NCBI GenBank assembly: GCA_963700885.1
Contig: CAVOZJ010000016.1
Coordinates: 62,001-126,000, forward strand
Source: Anderseniella sp963700885
Lineage (GTDB): Bacteria > Pseudomonadota > Alphaproteobacteria > Rhizobiales > Aestuariivirgaceae
DNA length: 64,000 bases
Direction: 5' to 3'
Made by a program: the position numbers and the translations under genes
Shown here: piece by piece, positions 9,013-17,372 of the stretch
How the letters are laid out: each line of letters starts with the position of its first letter
Position numbering within the stretch: position 1 is the first letter of the stretch
Notes under the pieces: generated by a model
Database searches by the model: none
What the model saw: only the letters and a program-made list of their open reading frames with translations
What the model was told of the DNA's origin: nothing

Positions 9013-10176
9013 ATGACAGATACTTCCAATCTTCCGTTAGACGGAATTCGCGTAATTGATTTCACCCAGGCCGAGCAGGGCCCCGTTGGCACTCTAATGC
9101 TCGCTGATTTCGGTGCCGATGTTATCAAGATCGAGCGCCCGGGCGTGGGTGATCTGAGTCGGCATACCGTTGGCGGGACTTCTATAGAGGCGACGAACAA
9201 TCCGACGTATGTCGCCATGAATCGCAACAAGCGTTCGATGGAACTTGATACGAGAACCGAAGCCGGAAAGCAGGTTATTTATGAGCTTGTTAAAAAGTCA
9301 GATGTGGTCGTAAACAATTTTCGCCCTGGTGTGATGGATAAGCTCGGCTTCAGCTATGAGAAGCTTAAAGAGATTAATCCACGCATTATTTTTGCGTCCG
9401 CAACAGGCTACGGACCTGTTGGACCAAATGCCAAAAAACCTGGGCAGGACATGGTGGCCCAAGCTGTAACGGGCTTTATGTATGAGACTGCGGACCCGTC
9501 AGTTCCACAATCGATAGTTCCAACAGCTGTCTGCGATTATACCGGCGGAATGCATCTCTGTCAGGGCATTATGGCCGCGTTGATTGGGCGTCAAAAAACC
9601 GGCCTTGGTAGAAAAGTAGATGTGTGTCTTTATGATTCGATGTTTCATACGCAACTTCAGGAAGTGGCCTACTGGAGCAAATACAAACAAGTTCTGAACT
9701 GGGCGGCAATGCCACTCGCTATTCACGCCGAGGCCAAGGATGGACCAATTGTAGTGATTGGTGCGTTTATGCCCAACCCGCTACAGAATATGTGTGCTGC
9801 ATTGGAAATAGATGATCTTACCATACCTTACCCAGATATGGCTTCACAGATCAAAAACAAAAAGCTTATACAAGATACACTGCGCAAGGAAATTGCCAAA
9901 TATACCATGGAAGAAGCATTGGCACGATTTGAAGGGCAGGATGTACTTTGTTCCAAGGTCCGTAAATTGAGTGAAGTAATGGATGACCCGCAAACGAAGA
10001 TTAACAATATGCTAATAGATATAGATCACCCGATTCTTGGTAAAATTACAACCGTTGGTTGCCCTGTTCATATCAGTGACGCTCCTGTTACTACGAGAAT
10101 AATGGCGCCACAGCTCGGTGAACACACCGAAGAGATCCTTCGCGAATTAGGGTTGGCCGCGGGTGACGTTAAGTAA
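9013..10176 (+). CDS. CaiB/BaiF-type (class III) CoA-transferase
   Basis: This 387-residue protein moves CoA from a donor thioester to a free acid by a class III mechanism. The start GIRVIDFTQAEQGPVGTLML, then FGADVIKIERP and NRNKRSMELD, are standard for the family. The catalytic Asp is expected in PGQDMVAQAVTG (Asp146). The last third, around QLGEHTEEILRELGL, is the usual C-terminal signature. The ribosome site AAGGAGA precedes ATG 9013. It lies between a MaoC hydratase and two crotonases, which suggests activation of an acid followed by hydration or dehydration of the CoA ester. AT-rich codons match its neighbours on both sides. The acid cannot be named from sequence. Confidence 0.9.
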   Translation: MTDTSNLPLDGIRVIDFTQAEQGPVGTLMLADFGADVIKIERPGVGDLSRHTVGGTSIEATNNPTYVAMNRNKRSMELDTRTEAGKQVIYELVKKSDVVVNNFRPGVMDKLGFSYEKLKEINPRIIFASATGYGPVGPNAKKPGQDMVAQAVTGFMYETADPSVPQSIVPTAVCDYTGGMHLCQGIMAALIGRQKTGLGRKVDVCLYDSMFHTQLQEVAYWSKYKQVLNWAAMPLAIHAEAKDGPIVVIGAFMPNPLQNMCAALEIDDLTIPYPDMASQIKNKKLIQDTLRKEIAKYTMEEALARFEGQDVLCSKVRKLSEVMDDPQTKINNMLIDIDHPILGKITTVGCPVHISDAPVTTRIMAPQLGEHTEEILRELGLAAGDVK

Positions 10177-10263
10177 GAGCGCCGGATGAGTGTCCTGTTT
10201 GACACAAGTGACGGCTTACTCGGGTTGCGATTGATCGTCCAACGAGGATGAATGCAATTGATA

Positions 10264-10289
10264 CCTCCAGCCGCAGACGCGGCTGGAGG
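10264..10289. terminator. Hairpin after the CoA-transferase gene
   Basis: CCTCCAGCCGC and GCGGCTGGAGG form an 11-bp perfect stem with a four-base loop, 88 bp after the stop codon. No T-run follows; classed as terminator-like only. Confidence 0.45.
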
Positions 10290-10348
10290 AAATCCGGGAT
10301 CAGATCAAGCTAGCAGAAACGCAAACACTATAAGAAAGTGATGAAGAC

Positions 10349-11137
10349 ATGGCTACTACTTATGAAACCATCAACACATATGCAAAAGACGATATTTTCT
10401 ATCTGGAAGTAAACAGGCCCGACAAGCTGAATGCATTGAATAAAATGGTGTTGGATGAGATGTCGGATGCGATAAAAAGTATCGATGTTTCAAAATATAA
10501 AGGCGTTATTCTAACAAGTGTTGGAGAAAAAGCTTTTATGGCAGGTGCAGACATAGAAGCCATGTCTGAAATGACTCCGCAAGAAACAAAAGTCTTTGCC
10601 GAAACAGGACAGGCCGTCACCTTGGCAATGGAAGACTTGGCCCTGCCTATGATTGCCTGTGTTCATGGCTTTGCACTTGGAGGTGGATGTGAAATGGCAA
10701 TGTCTTGCGATTTCATTTATGCTTCGAAGCAAGCAGTTTTTGGACAGCCTGAGGTTAAATGGGGTGTGTTGCCTGCTTTTGGTGGAACCCAAAGGCTTCC
10801 AAAGTACATTGGTCGGAACCGGGCTAAAGAGCTTATCTATTCGGGCACTTTCATAGATGTTGATAAAGCCTATGAGTGGGGATTGGTGAATAAAGTAACA
10901 GAAGATAAAGCAAGCTGCCTGGAAGCAGCAGTTGAGTGTTTGAAAGTTATAGGAAGAAATGGTCCACTTGCCGTTGCAAGTGCAAAACAGGTTATGATTG
11001 CTGGAAATGATATGTCAAATAAAGATGGCATACATCAGGAAGCAACAGTCTTTGGAGTAGTTGCTAATTCTAATGATAAGGCAGAAGGAACCAAAGCATT
11101 TGTTGAGAAAAGACACCCGGTGTTCACAAGAACCTAA
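10349..11137 (+). CDS. Enoyl-CoA hydratase/isomerase (crotonase family), AT-rich
   Basis: The 262-residue protein is a full-length crotonase. The oxyanion-hole and active-site segment reads HGFALGGGCEMAMSCDF; its Glu matches the first catalytic Glu of hydratases. The second catalytic Glu lies in FGQPEVKWG. The C-terminal end, with EGTKAFVEKR, is complete. It probably hydrates a short-chain enoyl-CoA. Codon choice (many AAA, ATA, GAA) is much more AT-rich than the crotonase that follows, which points to a different origin. The closest look-alikes in memory are short-chain hydratases of anaerobes, but that is an impression, not a search. It precedes a 103-bp inverted-repeat element. Confidence 0.88.
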   Translation: MATTYETINTYAKDDIFYLEVNRPDKLNALNKMVLDEMSDAIKSIDVSKYKGVILTSVGEKAFMAGADIEAMSEMTPQETKVFAETGQAVTLAMEDLALPMIACVHGFALGGGCEMAMSCDFIYASKQAVFGQPEVKWGVLPAFGGTQRLPKYIGRNRAKELIYSGTFIDVDKAYEWGLVNKVTEDKASCLEAAVECLKVIGRNGPLAVASAKQVMIAGNDMSNKDGIHQEATVFGVVANSNDKAEGTKAFVEKRHPVFTRT

Positions 11138-11156
11138 AATGATCAGCGTGTAACTC

Positions 11157-11259
11157 TGACCTGCCCCCCGAAACTTCCCTCGTTCTGATGAGTAGTTTGC
11201 TCCTTCGAAAGGTTGAGCAAACACTCCTTATGAAGGAGGGGGCCTCGGGGGGCAGGTCA
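11157..11259. repeat. 103-bp nested inverted-repeat element (MITE-like)
   Basis: TGACCTGCCCCCCGA (11157-11171) is perfectly repeated in inverse at 11245-11259. Inside it a second perfect pair, GTTTGCTC and GAGCAAAC, surrounds CTTCGAAAGGTT. The outer repeats resemble IS3-family termini, so it may be a non-autonomous derivative or the two ends of a deleted IS. It separates the AT-rich and GC-rich crotonase genes. Confidence 0.6.
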
Positions 11260-11288
11260 ACTCACATACGAATATTAGCTACTAAAGG

Positions 11289-12122
11289 ATGAAAAAAATG
11301 AGTGACCAAAAAGTACGCGTGGAGATCGATGGCGGCGTGGCGACCGTGTTCCTGGTCAACCCGCCGATGAACGTCATGACACTGGATATGAGGCGCGAGT
11401 TGGACGCGGCCCTGACCAGCCTGGAGGCTGACCCGGCGATAGGAGCGATTGTACTCACAGGCGACGGTGACCGCGCTTTCGGCACCGGCTCCGACATCAA
11501 GGAATTTCCCGGACTCTTGGCGGACGGTTCCGTCGTGTCTCGCAAGCTCGCTCCTGAGAACGAAACATTCTCCAAATTCGCCAATTTCCCGAAACCCACA
11601 GTCGTGGCCATTGAAGGCTATGCGCTGGGCGGCGGCATGGAGCTCGCAGCCGGCGCCGACATCATCGTGGTTGCCGAAAATTCAAAATTCGGCGTACCCG
11701 AAATAAACCTTGGCGCCATACCCGGCAGTGGAGGCTCAGTGCGTATAACACGGCGTATCGGTCTTGGCCGCGCCAGTGAGTTGTTTTTGCTGGGCGATAT
11801 GATAGATGCGCAGCAAGCGCTCGCGTGGGGCTACGCCAATCACATTAAGCCTAAGGGCGAGGTGCTCGCACACGCGCAAAAACTTGCTGCAAGGCTTGCA
11901 AGCGCTCCGAAGCAGGCCATTTGTGCCGTCAAGCAGGCGTTGCGGTATGGCATTTACTTGCCCGAGGAGCAGGCAATCGCGAAGCTGCTTAACGTGCTCG
12001 ATGTGCTACAGCGTACGCAGGACCTCCGCGAGGGAGCCGACGCCTTCATGAATAAGCGCAAAGCGAATTTCAGCGACCCGCTGGACACCTCGAAATTTGT
12101 TGGATGCATGTTTCCAGAATAA
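11289..12122 (+). CDS. Enoyl-CoA hydratase/isomerase (crotonase family), GC-richer
   Basis: This 277-residue crotonase has GYALGGGMELAAGADIIV (first Glu) and FGVPEINLGAIPGSGG (second Glu), so both hydratase residues are present. KEFPGLL replaces the usual DIxE region near residue 70. It starts at ATG 11289 (or 11298, seven bases after an AAAGGATG-type site). GC content and codon use are closer to the bulk of the window than the crotonase at 10349-11137, so the two were probably not acquired together, although both may now act on related thioesters. Its downstream side is IS3 debris. Confidence 0.86.
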   Translation: MKKMSDQKVRVEIDGGVATVFLVNPPMNVMTLDMRRELDAALTSLEADPAIGAIVLTGDGDRAFGTGSDIKEFPGLLADGSVVSRKLAPENETFSKFANFPKPTVVAIEGYALGGGMELAAGADIIVVAENSKFGVPEINLGAIPGSGGSVRITRRIGLGRASELFLLGDMIDAQQALAWGYANHIKPKGEVLAHAQKLAARLASAPKQAICAVKQALRYGIYLPEEQAIAKLLNVLDVLQRTQDLREGADAFMNKRKANFSDPLDTSKFVGCMFPE

Positions 12123-12180
12123 GCTCGCGCCCCGTACGAAGCGGGGCTCGATCACGCTGGAAACCGTTTTTTGCATAGAA

Positions 12181-12291
12181 GCCGGTAGAGGAGGCATTGG
12201 CGCGTCACGGCAAGGGAGCCTGGCGCGTCAACGTCTTTATCGAGAGGCTATGGAGAACCATCAAATATGAGGAGGTCTACTACCAGAGGTG
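12181..12291 (+). pseudogene. IS3 transposase relic with internal deletion
   Basis: VEEALARHGK is joined directly to GAWRVNVFIERLWRTIKYEE. In the complete IS3 orfB at 12346-13176 these two pieces are separated by about forty residues. It is an internally deleted copy in the opposite orientation. Confidence 0.7.
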
Positions 12292-12345
12292 GTTCGGTTT
12301 GTTTGAACAGGTTCCGGGCGTTTTCTAAGTGGATTTCCGCCTCGG

Positions 12346-13176
12346 TTATGCCGCCGCCGCTTCGGGCATCGGCTGGATGAAGTAGGCCTGATCGGGGGTT
12401 TTCCCGTCAAGCGATGAATGCGGCCGTCGGCTGTTGTAGAAGCTCAGGTACCGGCCGATCCCAGCCCTGGCCTCGGACACGCTGGCATAGGCGCGCAGGT
12501 AGACTTCCTCGTATTTGATGGTCCGCCACAGGCGCTCGACAAAGACGTTGTCCCGCCATGCGCCCTTACCATCCATACTGATCTTGATCTCACGAGCCGC
12601 CAGCACCTTGATGAACTCGGTCGAGGTGAACTGGCTACCCTGATCCGTGTTGAAGATTTCGGGGTTGCCATGTTTCGCCAGCGCTTCCTCCACAGCTTCT
12701 ATACAAAAATCCGCCTCCAGCGTGATCGACACCCGCCAGGCCAGGACGCGCCGCGTGAGCCAGTCCAGAACGGCCGCCAGATAGATGAACCCGCGCGCCA
12801 TCGGAATGTAGGTGATGTCCATCGCCCAGACCTGGTTGGGCCGGGTGATGGGCAGCTTCCGCAGCAGATATGGGTAGATCTTGTGCCCAGGCGCCGGCTT
12901 CGAGGTGTTGGGCTTGCGGTACAGGGCTTCGATGCCCATGCGCTTCATCAGCGTGGCAACGTGCAGCCGCCCAACCTTGAAGCCTTCCTGGACCAGCAGC
13001 CCCTGCAGCATCCGGCTGCCCGCGAACGGGAATTCCATATGCAGCTTATCGATCCGGTGCATCAGCTTCAGATCGGCGTCCGACACCGGGCGCGGCTTGT
13101 AGTAGACACTGCCCCGGCTGATCCCCAGCACGATGGCCTGACGGCTGACGCTGAGCTTCGCGGTGGGATCGATCAT
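12346..13176 (-). CDS. IS3-family transposase OrfB
   Basis: The 276-residue product contains the HTH_21-like region (YYKPRPVSDADLKLM to LMKRMGIEALYRKPN) and an rve integrase core: VWAMDITYIPM (D), FNTDQGSQFTS (D) and NVFVERLWRTIKYEE (E). The C-terminal YNSRRPHSSLDGKTPDQAY is typical. Upstream in the same frame AAERKKMIDP matches the usual OrfA/OrfB junction text, but OrfA itself is gone: within about 30 bp the sequence becomes an IS21 istB relic on the other strand. The element is therefore probably immobile unless helped in trans by another copy. Confidence 0.88.
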   Translation of the reverse strand: MIDPTAKLSVSRQAIVLGISRGSVYYKPRPVSDADLKLMHRIDKLHMEFPFAGSRMLQGLLVQEGFKVGRLHVATLMKRMGIEALYRKPNTSKPAPGHKIYPYLLRKLPITRPNQVWAMDITYIPMARGFIYLAAVLDWLTRRVLAWRVSITLEADFCIEAVEEALAKHGNPEIFNTDQGSQFTSTEFIKVLAAREIKISMDGKGAWRDNVFVERLWRTIKYEEVYLRAYASVSEARAGIGRYLSFYNSRRPHSSLDGKTPDQAYFIQPMPEAAAA

Positions 13177-13201
13177 CTTTTTGCGCTCGGCAGCAGACCC
13201 G

Positions 13202-13496
13202 CCTTGCCGAGCGCACCAGCGTCAACATAACCACCAACCTCAGCTTCAGCGAATGAGCCAGCTTCTTCGGCGATGCCAAGATGACCACCGCGCTCCTCGA
13301 TCGCCTCACCCATCGCTGCCACATTCTGGAGACTGGAAACGACAGCTTCCGCTTCAAGGCCAGCGCCGCCGCAGCTGCACGAACAAAGAAGGAGACAACC
13401 CATGCCTTGACCACTGAATGACCCAATGTCCATAATCAGAGCCGGGTCAGTTCTCGATGGAAAACCCGGGTCAATTCTGAGTGGAAATCAACAGAT
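13202..13496 (+). pseudogene. istB: 3' end of IS21-family istB plus IS21 right end
   Basis: ERTSVNITTNLSFSE, then a TGA in place of the Trp codon at 13254, then ASFFGDAKMTTALLDRLTHR and ILETGNDSFRFK match the C-terminus of the IstB helper ATPase. The following bases to about 13496 hold repeated GGGTCA...TGGAAA motifs typical of IS21 ends. It was cut by the IS3 element at about 13200. Confidence 0.78.
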
Positions 13497-13591
13497 ACTC
13501 ATTTGCACCGAGAATTTTCTGGATTCGGAGTGTACGAAAGGTACGACCAAAGCCTTACTTGCTTTAATTTCATACTCACAAAGCTATTTTC

Positions 13592-14356
13592 TCAAACCAT
13601 CTCCAGCACCCTCAGCGAGGAAATTGCAATCTGCAGGCCCAGAGCCACCTGGATTACCCCAAGAACAACGCCGAGAATCTGCAGCAAAGTACCGAGAAGT
13701 AGTGGAATTTTCGGCGTCAGGATCATGACTATCAGGTTCAAAATCATGATCGCCAACACAACTACTCCTACCATTAGTTGACCCTGCAGATCTTGAGAGA
13801 ATGCTAGGAAAACGACTAGCGCTGCTATTCCATACGGCGTAACGATCGTAGGGAAAGCCAGCGGCGTCAGCGCCATACTCATTGTAGGTTTGGGATCAGT
13901 GACAGTGTCACTCTGAACAGGCGTGAACTGTTGGACAATGTTCAGTAGCGCCACCAGGAAAAGAATGATGCCAGCAGCAAGACTTAAAACTGGCAGCGGA
14001 ATACCATACCTGCCCAGAAGGAAGTCACCCAATATGGCCGCTAACAAGAGGGCGAGGCTCGAATACAGTGTCGCCCGCAGAGCCAATTGCCGGACGAAAT
14101 TGGCATCCGCATTCTTTGTCATTTTTGAAAAGGGGCCAATTATTTTGAACGGCCCTATCATAATGAACATAAAGGTGAAAATTTGAGCCAAAGGAAATGG
14201 CTCGATCTTGAACGGTTTAATGCCTGATTCAGCGGCCAGCACCACACTTGCATCAGTCAGAATGACCATGCCGGCGATAAGCACAGCTAGCAGTCCAGCC
14301 TTCTGTCGGAAGCAATTGTTTCCATACCTTTTGACAGGGGCGCTATTTCGCATCAT
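13592..14356 (-). CDS. MarC/UPF0056-family membrane protein
   Basis: The protein has 254 residues with six predicted membrane helices in the MarC pattern: FTFMFIMIGPFKIIGPFSKM opens the domain, then LRATLYSSLALLLAAILGDF, and ALTPLAFPTIVTPYGIAALV carries the conserved Pro-rich helix. The family sits in the inner membrane and its transport role is still unclear. This one carries an extra N-terminal signal-like segment (GLLAVLIAGMVILTDASVVLAAE), making it longer than the usual 200-220 residues; an internal start is possible but none is obvious. The gene is followed by non-coding sequence ending at the IS21 scar and preceded by a rhodanese fragment. Confidence 0.82.
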   Translation of the reverse strand: MMRNSAPVKRYGNNCFRQKAGLLAVLIAGMVILTDASVVLAAESGIKPFKIEPFPLAQIFTFMFIMIGPFKIIGPFSKMTKNADANFVRQLALRATLYSSLALLLAAILGDFLLGRYGIPLPVLSLAAGIILFLVALLNIVQQFTPVQSDTVTDPKPTMSMALTPLAFPTIVTPYGIAALVVFLAFSQDLQGQLMVGVVVLAIMILNLIVMILTPKIPLLLGTLLQILGVVLGVIQVALGLQIAISSLRVLEMV

Positions 14357-14383
14357 GTGAAAACCTCTGTTTTATGGCCAATG

Positions 14384-14638
14384 TCATTCATTGCCGGAAA
14401 TCCATAGCAGTCCGGGCTGGACTTCATAGGTCCAAGGAGATCCAGAGTTCTTCCAACCATTTTTCGTTCGTTTTCCATGGTTAGGATTTCCCGGATCTTT
14501 CACCATGTCGCCCTCCATGCCATCAACAATACTGTAGGCTTGCTCAAAACCCGCCTTGGCAAGCACGTTTACCGCCAGAGCGCTGCGCCCTCCGGACCGG
14601 CACATCACATAAACCGATATTCCCCATTTGAACTTCAC
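14384..14638 (-). pseudogene. C-terminal part of a rhodanese-like sulfurtransferase
   Basis: The 84 residues contain the active-site loop CRSGGRS followed by ALAVNVLAKAGFEQAY and VDGMEGD, the last third of a rhodanese domain. The N-terminal half of the domain is missing upstream, where no matching frame is seen, so the product is likely non-functional. It sits 28 bp before the MarC-type gene in the same direction and may once have shared its transcript. Confidence 0.65.
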
Positions 14639-14811
14639 AATTGGTGTGATTCTGCATAAGTTGTACCGTCTTGCAAAGATATGTTTTCTTCAATCGCCTG
14701 ACACCTCAGATTTTGACGAATTAGCGACGTTCTGCATGTCAATTCTGGATAATTCCCACCATCCTGACGCACCTTTCCTGTCTGTTTCACCTTTTCATCA
14801 ATTCTCCCGGC

Positions 14812-15095
14812 CTACGCCAGTACGGGTCTTCGTCGCAAATCGTTGATCAAGCCCAGGATTTCCCGGAACAGGTTTTCCGGTACTGCTACCTCGGCCAGTT
14901 GGAGCGTGACATAGCGGCCATGGTGGACGACCTTGGCATCGATCTTGACCAGTTTCTCCCGCAGCGTGGTCAGCGACCAGTGCTCGACCTCCTTCGGCAA
15001 TGCAAGCGTCCGCATGAATTTGCCCAGATTGTAAGCCAGGGCATGAAGCTGGAGGCGAACCTCGTTGTTGCGGAACTTGCTGCATAACAGCCGGG
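14812..15095 (-). pseudogene. C-terminal part of an IS1380 transposase, beyond the IS30 insertion
   Basis: SKFRNNEVRLQLHALAYNLG, then LPKEVEHWSLTTLREKLVKI and VVHHGRYVTLQLAEVAVP, is the standard C-terminus of IS1380-family transposases. The 5' part of the same gene lies at 16124-17075, on the far side of IS30 copy B. Confidence 0.82.
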
Positions 15096-16127
15096 GCTGG
15101 ATTCACATTTCAAGTGCAACACCGAGGTGTTGAGCGAAGGCCTCGATTGGTGTCTGGAAGGCGAGGCATTTTCGCGGGGTTGAGTTGAGCATCCAGACGA
15201 TGTCGTCGAGGTCTGCATCACTGTAGTCGGACAGCGATGTCTTGCGCGGTAACTCACGTCGCAGCCGTCCGTTGGTGTTCTCGATGGAGCCACGCTGCCA
15301 GGGGCTGTGAGGGTCACAGAAATAGGCTGGCATGGCGATCTTTTGCCGGACCTTTTCATGCCGGGCGAACTCTCCGCCATTGTCATGAGTGATGCTGCGA
15401 CGCGCAATGCCGGGCAAGCCTTGCAGTTCGGTGACGATGGCCTCGGCAGTATCGCCTGCATCCTTGCTGTGAAGCCGGCGGACCAGCGTCAGTCGGGTGG
15501 TGCGCTCGTGCAGGGTGAGCAGGATGTCGCGCTGGCGGCGGAAGTGCACGAGATCGCCCTCCCAATGACCAAACTCGCATCTTTGAGCAACGCTTTCAGG
15601 GCGTTGACTGATCGGCACACGATCAGGAATGGCCGGCTCCCGCTTGCCGTTGCGCACCCGGCGGCCTCGTTCCGACTTGCGCTGGGCCAGGTATCGCGGC
15701 AGCCCCGTGCGGCGGCCTGCCGGACTGTAGACATACCGGTAGATGGACTCCGTCGATACCGTGTGGTCGACTTCATCGAGCTCCATCCGCCCGGCGATCT
15801 GTTCCGGAGACCATCCCATGGCAAGGCGGTCTTCGACATAGTCGCGAAGGTGGGTGGAGCGCTCAATGCGTGACCCCCGCAGCTTCCTCGCCCAGGCACG
15901 GCGTTCCGCGCTGATGGGGTTGTAGCCATCAACCCGTCGGTTACGCCCCAACTCCCGGTAGATACTGCTGCGGTTCCGGCCAAGCCGTTGCGCAATCTCG
16001 GTCTTCGAAAGCCCCAACTCCATCAGGCTGAACAGCTGACAGCGGGCTTCAAGTGTGAAGTGATCATAATGTGTTCCCATGGCGATCCCGGATATACCCG
16101 GTGTCGCACTTGGTTTGCGAATCTAGC
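15096..16127 (-). mobile_element. IS30-family insertion sequence, copy B
   Basis: Ends GATTCACATTTCAAGTGCAAC (from 15100) and the complement of GATTCGCAAACCAAGTGCGAC (to 16123) match copy A. It is inserted inside the IS1380 transposase gene, so it arrived later than that element. Confidence 0.9.
15103..16080 (-). CDS. IS30-family transposase (copy B)
   Basis: It has the same 325 residues as the copy at 825-1802 apart from one visible substitution (Glu for Lys in AQRKSERGRR). The helix-turn-helix and all DDE residues are intact. As both copies are full-length and inverted relative to each other, either transposase could act on the ends of both elements. Confidence 0.92.
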   Translation of the reverse strand: MGTHYDHFTLEARCQLFSLMELGLSKTEIAQRLGRNRSSIYRELGRNRRVDGYNPISAERRAWARKLRGSRIERSTHLRDYVEDRLAMGWSPEQIAGRMELDEVDHTVSTESIYRYVYSPAGRRTGLPRYLAQRKSERGRRVRNGKREPAIPDRVPISQRPESVAQRCEFGHWEGDLVHFRRQRDILLTLHERTTRLTLVRRLHSKDAGDTAEAIVTELQGLPGIARRSITHDNGGEFARHEKVRQKIAMPAYFCDPHSPWQRGSIENTNGRLRRELPRKTSLSDYSDADLDDIVWMLNSTPRKCLAFQTPIEAFAQHLGVALEM

Positions 16128-17075
16128 GGGTTCACTTGATGGCGTACTTACCTTCCTTGATGTACTGCTCCGCTGTCCCACGATGATTGTAGAAGGCGAC
16201 AACCCGTTCGGCAGGACGAGACAGGTTGGTGACGATGAAGCCAACACGAGGGTACAATTCGCCGGGATGCCATTCCAACTTGGCAACGACACGGCGTTTT
16301 GTGTCCCACGATCCCGCCTTATAGCTGAAGTTGGCATAATAGCGCCGGACATGATTTGGCGGACGACCGACCGGACGGATCAGCAGATGGGCAATGCGCC
16401 CTTGGAGAATATTGTTGGCCTTAAGGCGAATTGCGTAGAGGAAACCCGCATCCTCCAGGAACTCGTAGATGTCTGACGAAGCGAATGCAGCGTCTCCTCG
16501 AAAGTAGCAGCGCAGGTTCCGTTCCCGGTAACGCTCAACGACAGGTTCCAGAACATCCCTCCAACAGTGGGCACTATGAACATTGCCGCTACGCAGCGAA
16601 CACCGTTCCAGATCGCCGAACTGGTTGAACAGGAATAGTGGATGATAGCAGCTGCAGCCAAAGTGACCATTGTAGGCTGTGCCCTCTTGTTCGCCATGGG
16701 TCGGACTGACACTGGAGTCCATGTCGAGAATGATCTTCTTCGGCGGGTGGCGGTCATGCACACGGTCGATCCAAATGCCGGAAAGGTTGACCAAAGCGGC
16801 AAAGTCATCGTCGCTGGCCAGAAGCTCCGTCTCGAAGCGCCCCATCTCGCTGGAGGATGCGGCCTGTCTTTCGATCGCCTTGCCGCCAACAATCCAGCGC
16901 ATGGCAGGATCACGTCCCAGGAGGTCGGCATCGTTTACGTCTTCATAACCGCCAACGCGTCCAAACATTGACTGACGAAGCAACCCCGCCAATTCATGCC
17001 ATCCGTTTTTTGCCGGTGCGGCTGTCCTGCAAAACAGTTCCGGCAATCTCGCTCAGGCCTAACGGGGAGGCGCTA
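16124..17075 (-). pseudogene. N-terminal part of an IS1380 transposase, split by IS30
   Basis: LLRQSMFGRVGGYEDVNDAD, MGRFETELLA, the catalytic-region text IILDMDSSVSPTHGEQEG, then GNVHSAHCW and YFRGDAAFAS identify the IS1380 family. There is a frameshift near 17012 (text before it continues in another frame as LQDSRTGK), the first tens of residues are missing, and the Trp after EGKYAIK has become TGA just before the IS30 end. The element is dead. Confidence 0.82.
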
Positions 17076-17095
17076 TACCAAAGAGTTCGGTCGGT

Positions 17096-17290
17096 TCAGT
17101 TCAACTTGATAGATGCGCCCATCACCGGACCGTATTGCGGCACATACCAGACGAAGCTGCCAGACTTATAGTCTGTTCCAGCGCCGCGGAAGCCTGCATA
17201 AAGATCCAGCCAATTGTTCCACTGATACCCGAGATTGGCAGACACGTCCCACACAAAATCTGAAGCGCCAATCTTGCGGTTGCGAGTTGC
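17096..17290 (-). pseudogene. C-terminal strands of an outer-membrane beta-barrel protein
   Basis: SDFVWDVSANLGYQWNNWLD then LYAGFRGAGTDYKSG and GPVMGASIKLN are the last barrel strands of a protein related to the intact one at 48058-48831 (compare SDFIWDVYGGLGYSF, YRGMGLDYG and GPVAGLTLRF there). The rest of the gene is missing. Confidence 0.65.
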
Positions 17291-17372
17291 TCGGGTATGG
17301 CCAGTGCCGCCAATGTCAGTGCCGCGACGAGATCGTTTCGTGGCGAACCTTCTCGCAAGGTTGGAAAGAACT

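Noticed and set aside
13173..13433. Possible IS3 OrfA upstream of OrfB
   Set aside because: The text in that frame is Ala/Gly/Glu-rich without the OrfA helix-turn-helix; the opposite strand reads as istB.
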